Source of the DNA: Ponticaulis sp.
GTDB lineage: Bacteria > Pseudomonadota > Alphaproteobacteria > Caulobacterales > Hyphomonadaceae
Assembly: GCA_002692725.1 (NCBI GenBank)
Contig: NZLU01000017.1
Coordinates: 248,001-312,000, forward strand
Direction of reading: 5' to 3'
DNA length: 64,000 bases
The position numbers were made by a program, and so were the translations under genes. The notes below the pieces were generated by a model, which worked only from the letters and a program-made list of their open reading frames with translations, did no database searches and had not been told where the DNA came from. Of this stretch, positions 63,001 to 64,000 are shown piece after piece; within the stretch, counting starts at the first letter, position 1; every line of letters begins with the position of its first letter.

Positions 63001-63437
63001 ACATCTCACCGATCGAGCAGACCATTCTGGATGCGCAGGAAGCTGGCCAGATCAGCAGTGTGGCCACGCTTGGCGGTGTGGGTGATCTGGTCCGTCAGGA
63101 CGGTCTCCCGGAATGGCGCTGGTCTGCGTCAGCCACCTGGCGGAAAGGGCCGTTTGGCGCGGGATGGTTCACGAGTTTCGTCGATGACGTCCTCGATACC
63201 AGCGCGACGAATGACACCACAGGCGACTTCTGGGTGGTCGACTCGGCAACGCGTCACAACGCTTATTTCCAGTATACATTCGACAATGAAACTGAGGCGC
63301 CAATGCGTCTGCGCCTTGGCGTGCGGAATGTCTTTGACACCGAACCACCTCTGGCGGATGAGTCCTATGGCTACCTCGGAAGCCTGCACTCATCCCGGGG
63401 CCGCTTCGTCTATGCGAGTGTCCGGAAAACTTTCTAA
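60078..63437 (+). CDS. TonB-dependent receptor with STN signalling domain
   Basis: This 1119-aa receptor starts at MAHFKTGLFSGAAIIAASALVSLNAAHA, a signal peptide. An STN domain follows (FEIPAGPLDQALNAWSVQSGKDLIYQSETVHGIEVPGFDGEVSSLEALEKLLNGSNL), which passes the ligand signal to FecR. Next are a linker, the plug domain (IDGVGSLDGDDLFRSIPQMGDVNFN... INLRAIGTGNTLVLLNGRRMVNHPG), and a barrel ending in FVYASVRKTF. The ligand is not known; a peptidase gene next in the operon points to a peptide. GGGGAAG lies before the ATG; a reading starting at 59955 would overlap fecR. The stop overlaps the next ATG (TAATG). Confidence 0.94.
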   Translation: MAHFKTGLFSGAAIIAASALVSLNAAHAEPGQTFEIPAGPLDQALNAWSVQSGKDLIYQSETVHGIEVPGFDGEVSSLEALEKLLNGSNLKTRSDSSGAILVFAQAQTSDPKPVRPVQPRRVQLAQLESPAPVTSITQEDLEEMPRQLDRVQVVGTQIIGAQIDGALPVTVLGGDQIDGVGSLDGDDLFRSIPQMGDVNFNTATDLVGGVNAARGDVASINLRAIGTGNTLVLLNGRRMVNHPGTQSENLVPVTTVNSNAIPVTGVRRVEVLLDGAAALYGSDAVAGVVNTVLKDDFDGLVASFRYGIEPEDSLGEELNFSFEAGKNFNQDRTNLALFGSFTDREAIFASDRSFAANEDLRDRLPDDWAGDTQFRNTSTNTPWGAFILYDPNTGAQVDSPALGREDFHIQPDTFSGCRIDLPGGICVDDNDSSGNIPERYNRNSDRTISSAVTRLNLFGTFNHEMETGVELFAEAGWYSATSDSQREGSANLTADRTIIPAENYWNPFGPVGSPNRINGIGTPSDGYDVELRRYRVIDAGPREISVDNTNWRVLGGLRGEAYDWNWETAVLISEAETDDTTTRISNTLFTEALSLTTPQAYNPFNGAGLPLSASGDGTPSNPATFGNFVVPVSRVSSTGLSLFDFNLSRPDLFEVPAGPLGVALGVEGRHETYSDDRDPRLDGTIQFISPRTGEATSDVMGSSPTLDSSGERDVFSAYAEFALPLVSEDMSIPLVQSLDAQLAVRYEDYDLFGSVTKPKVALAWRPVDPLLVRAAWSEGFKAPNLQQQFDRALRRSNSRSDYIQCEFELRTGVIANFSDCSNSEAVVSERQGSTDLGPEESENFSAGIVFDALFIPPEFGELQFTVDYWSIEQKEVVGIFGDENHLVYDYLLRTMGMTNPAVVRDTLTQAEQDAYTAVGLVPAGEIIQINDNYFNFLPREAEGLDFGAYYSIDDTAWGDFSLRANVAQLLTFYQDISPIEQTILDAQEAGQISSVATLGGVGDLVRQDGLPEWRWSASATWRKGPFGAGWFTSFVDDVLDTSATNDTTGDFWVVDSATRHNAYFQYTFDNETEAPMRLRLGVRNVFDTEPPLADESYGYLGSLHSSRGRFVYASVRKTF

Positions 63438-64000
63438 TGTTTCCTTCCCCAACTGTACTGCCGCAGCACAGCTTTGTCTGTGCTGCGGTTTTATTTCTGG
63501 TGTCCGCCTGTACGACGGCGCCTGTTTCGGAAACCACGTCTCCTGCCCTGTGTGAACGCGACGGCATCTCCATCCGAACGGACTTCCCGTCAGCTGGCCA
63601 GCATATCTGCGCACCGCGTGAGGATGGCTTCGTTCTTACCGTCTTGCCTGAGCCATCCCTGCACGGGCGGATCAACCCAAGCCCCTGGTATGCCTTTTCG
63701 GTAGAAGGTCCTGTTGGCGAAAATGTTCAGCTGATGCTGGATTATGGGTCTTACACGCATCGCTATGCGCCGGTCATTCAGCAGTCTGATGAGAGTTGGA
63801 GACCGCTAGATAAGGCGCAAATCACCGAACTGGAAGACGGGCATAAAGCCGTTCTGGACCTTACCCTCACCTCTGAGGCTCTCATGGTGGCGGGACTACC
63901 GCTGGTCACGACGTCAAAGGTTGATCAATGGGTGAATGAGATCGTGGCCGGGTATGAGGTCGAGCTGGTCGAGTACGGACGGTCAGCAGAAGGCCGCAAA
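63437..64000 (+). CDS. M14-family zinc carboxypeptidase-like protein, 5' part
   Basis: The frame runs off the window edge, so 188 residues are seen. A signal peptide ends in a lipobox (FLVSAC), so it is likely a lipoprotein. The N-terminal domain shows WYAFSVEGPVGENVQLMLDYGSYTHRYAPVIQQS, as in the region before the catalytic domain of cytosolic-carboxypeptidase-like M14 enzymes, and the segment VELVEYGRSAEGRK just before the edge is the usual entry to the M14 core. The zinc ligands would lie beyond the window. It overlaps the receptor gene by one base and so probably processes the ligand imported by it. Confidence 0.75.
   Translation, partial: MFPSPTVLPQHSFVCAAVLFLVSACTTAPVSETTSPALCERDGISIRTDFPSAGQHICAPREDGFVLTVLPEPSLHGRINPSPWYAFSVEGPVGENVQLMLDYGSYTHRYAPVIQQSDESWRPLDKAQITELEDGHKAVLDLTLTSEALMVAGLPLVTTSKVDQWVNEIVAGYEVELVEYGRSAEGRK

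Overview
The window looks like chromosome of an alphaproteobacterium, most likely of the Caulobacterales/Maricaulales type (Hyphomonadaceae-like). Reasons: the DUF3576 lipoprotein-leuS-lptE-holA gene string, an NtrZ-like periplasmic protein, paired YdcH/DUF465 proteins, large TonB-dependent receptors with a FecI-type sigma/FecR pair, frequent TTG/GTG starts with purine-rich ribosome sites, and a moderately high GC content. The taxonomic call is inference from gene content only.

Layout. 1-9157: core genes (3' part of pnp, a CAP-domain exported protein, a uridine-kinase-like gene, an NtrZ-like protein and a porin on the minus strand, then DUF3576 lipoprotein-leuS-lptE-holA). 9255-9613: tRNA-Gly(GCC) and tRNA-Leu(UAG). 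9598-23147: a genomic island of about 13.5 kb inserted in the 3' end of tRNA-Leu. It carries a tyrosine integrase, an unknown gene, an AlpA-like regulator, a phage-type replication protein and a tightly overlapping five-gene operon: type III-like restriction subunit (res), ORF6N-domain protein, DNA methyltransferase (mod), DUF3883 putative nuclease, and an SF1 helicase with a RelE/ParE-like N-terminus. An imperfect copy of the tRNA 3' end closes the island.

23413-39688: mostly core genes: membrane proteins, two divergent YdcH proteins, a degenerate SDR, a LuxI-type acyl-homoserine lactone synthase, rpmI-rplT-pheS-(ASCH gene)-(unknown)-pheT, a potassium channel, pyruvate kinase, a LysE-type exporter and lepA. 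39688-42694: an accessory patch with an AT-rich DUF2971 gene, a GIY-YIG nuclease gene flanked by two copies of a 106-bp multi-hairpin repeat, and a VWA-domain protein. 42695-50063: a carboxylesterase lipoprotein, MFS transporter, AhpD-like protein, MsrA, tRNA-Ser(GGA), small unknown genes, two of them under 60 aa.

50220-64000: regulation and nutrient uptake: a NarL-type two-component system with a repeated dyad upstream of both genes, a TonB receptor, an acyl-CoA dehydrogenase divergent from a MarR regulator with a palindrome between them, and an operon of FecI-type sigma factor, FecR, an STN-domain TonB receptor and the start of an M14-family peptidase.

The most unusual parts are the island's five-gene operon, a candidate composite anti-phage system; the 27-bp palindrome present both at the end of res and inside the ORF6N gene; and the hairpin repeats bracketing the GIY-YIG gene. 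All calls come from reading the sequence; no database search was run.
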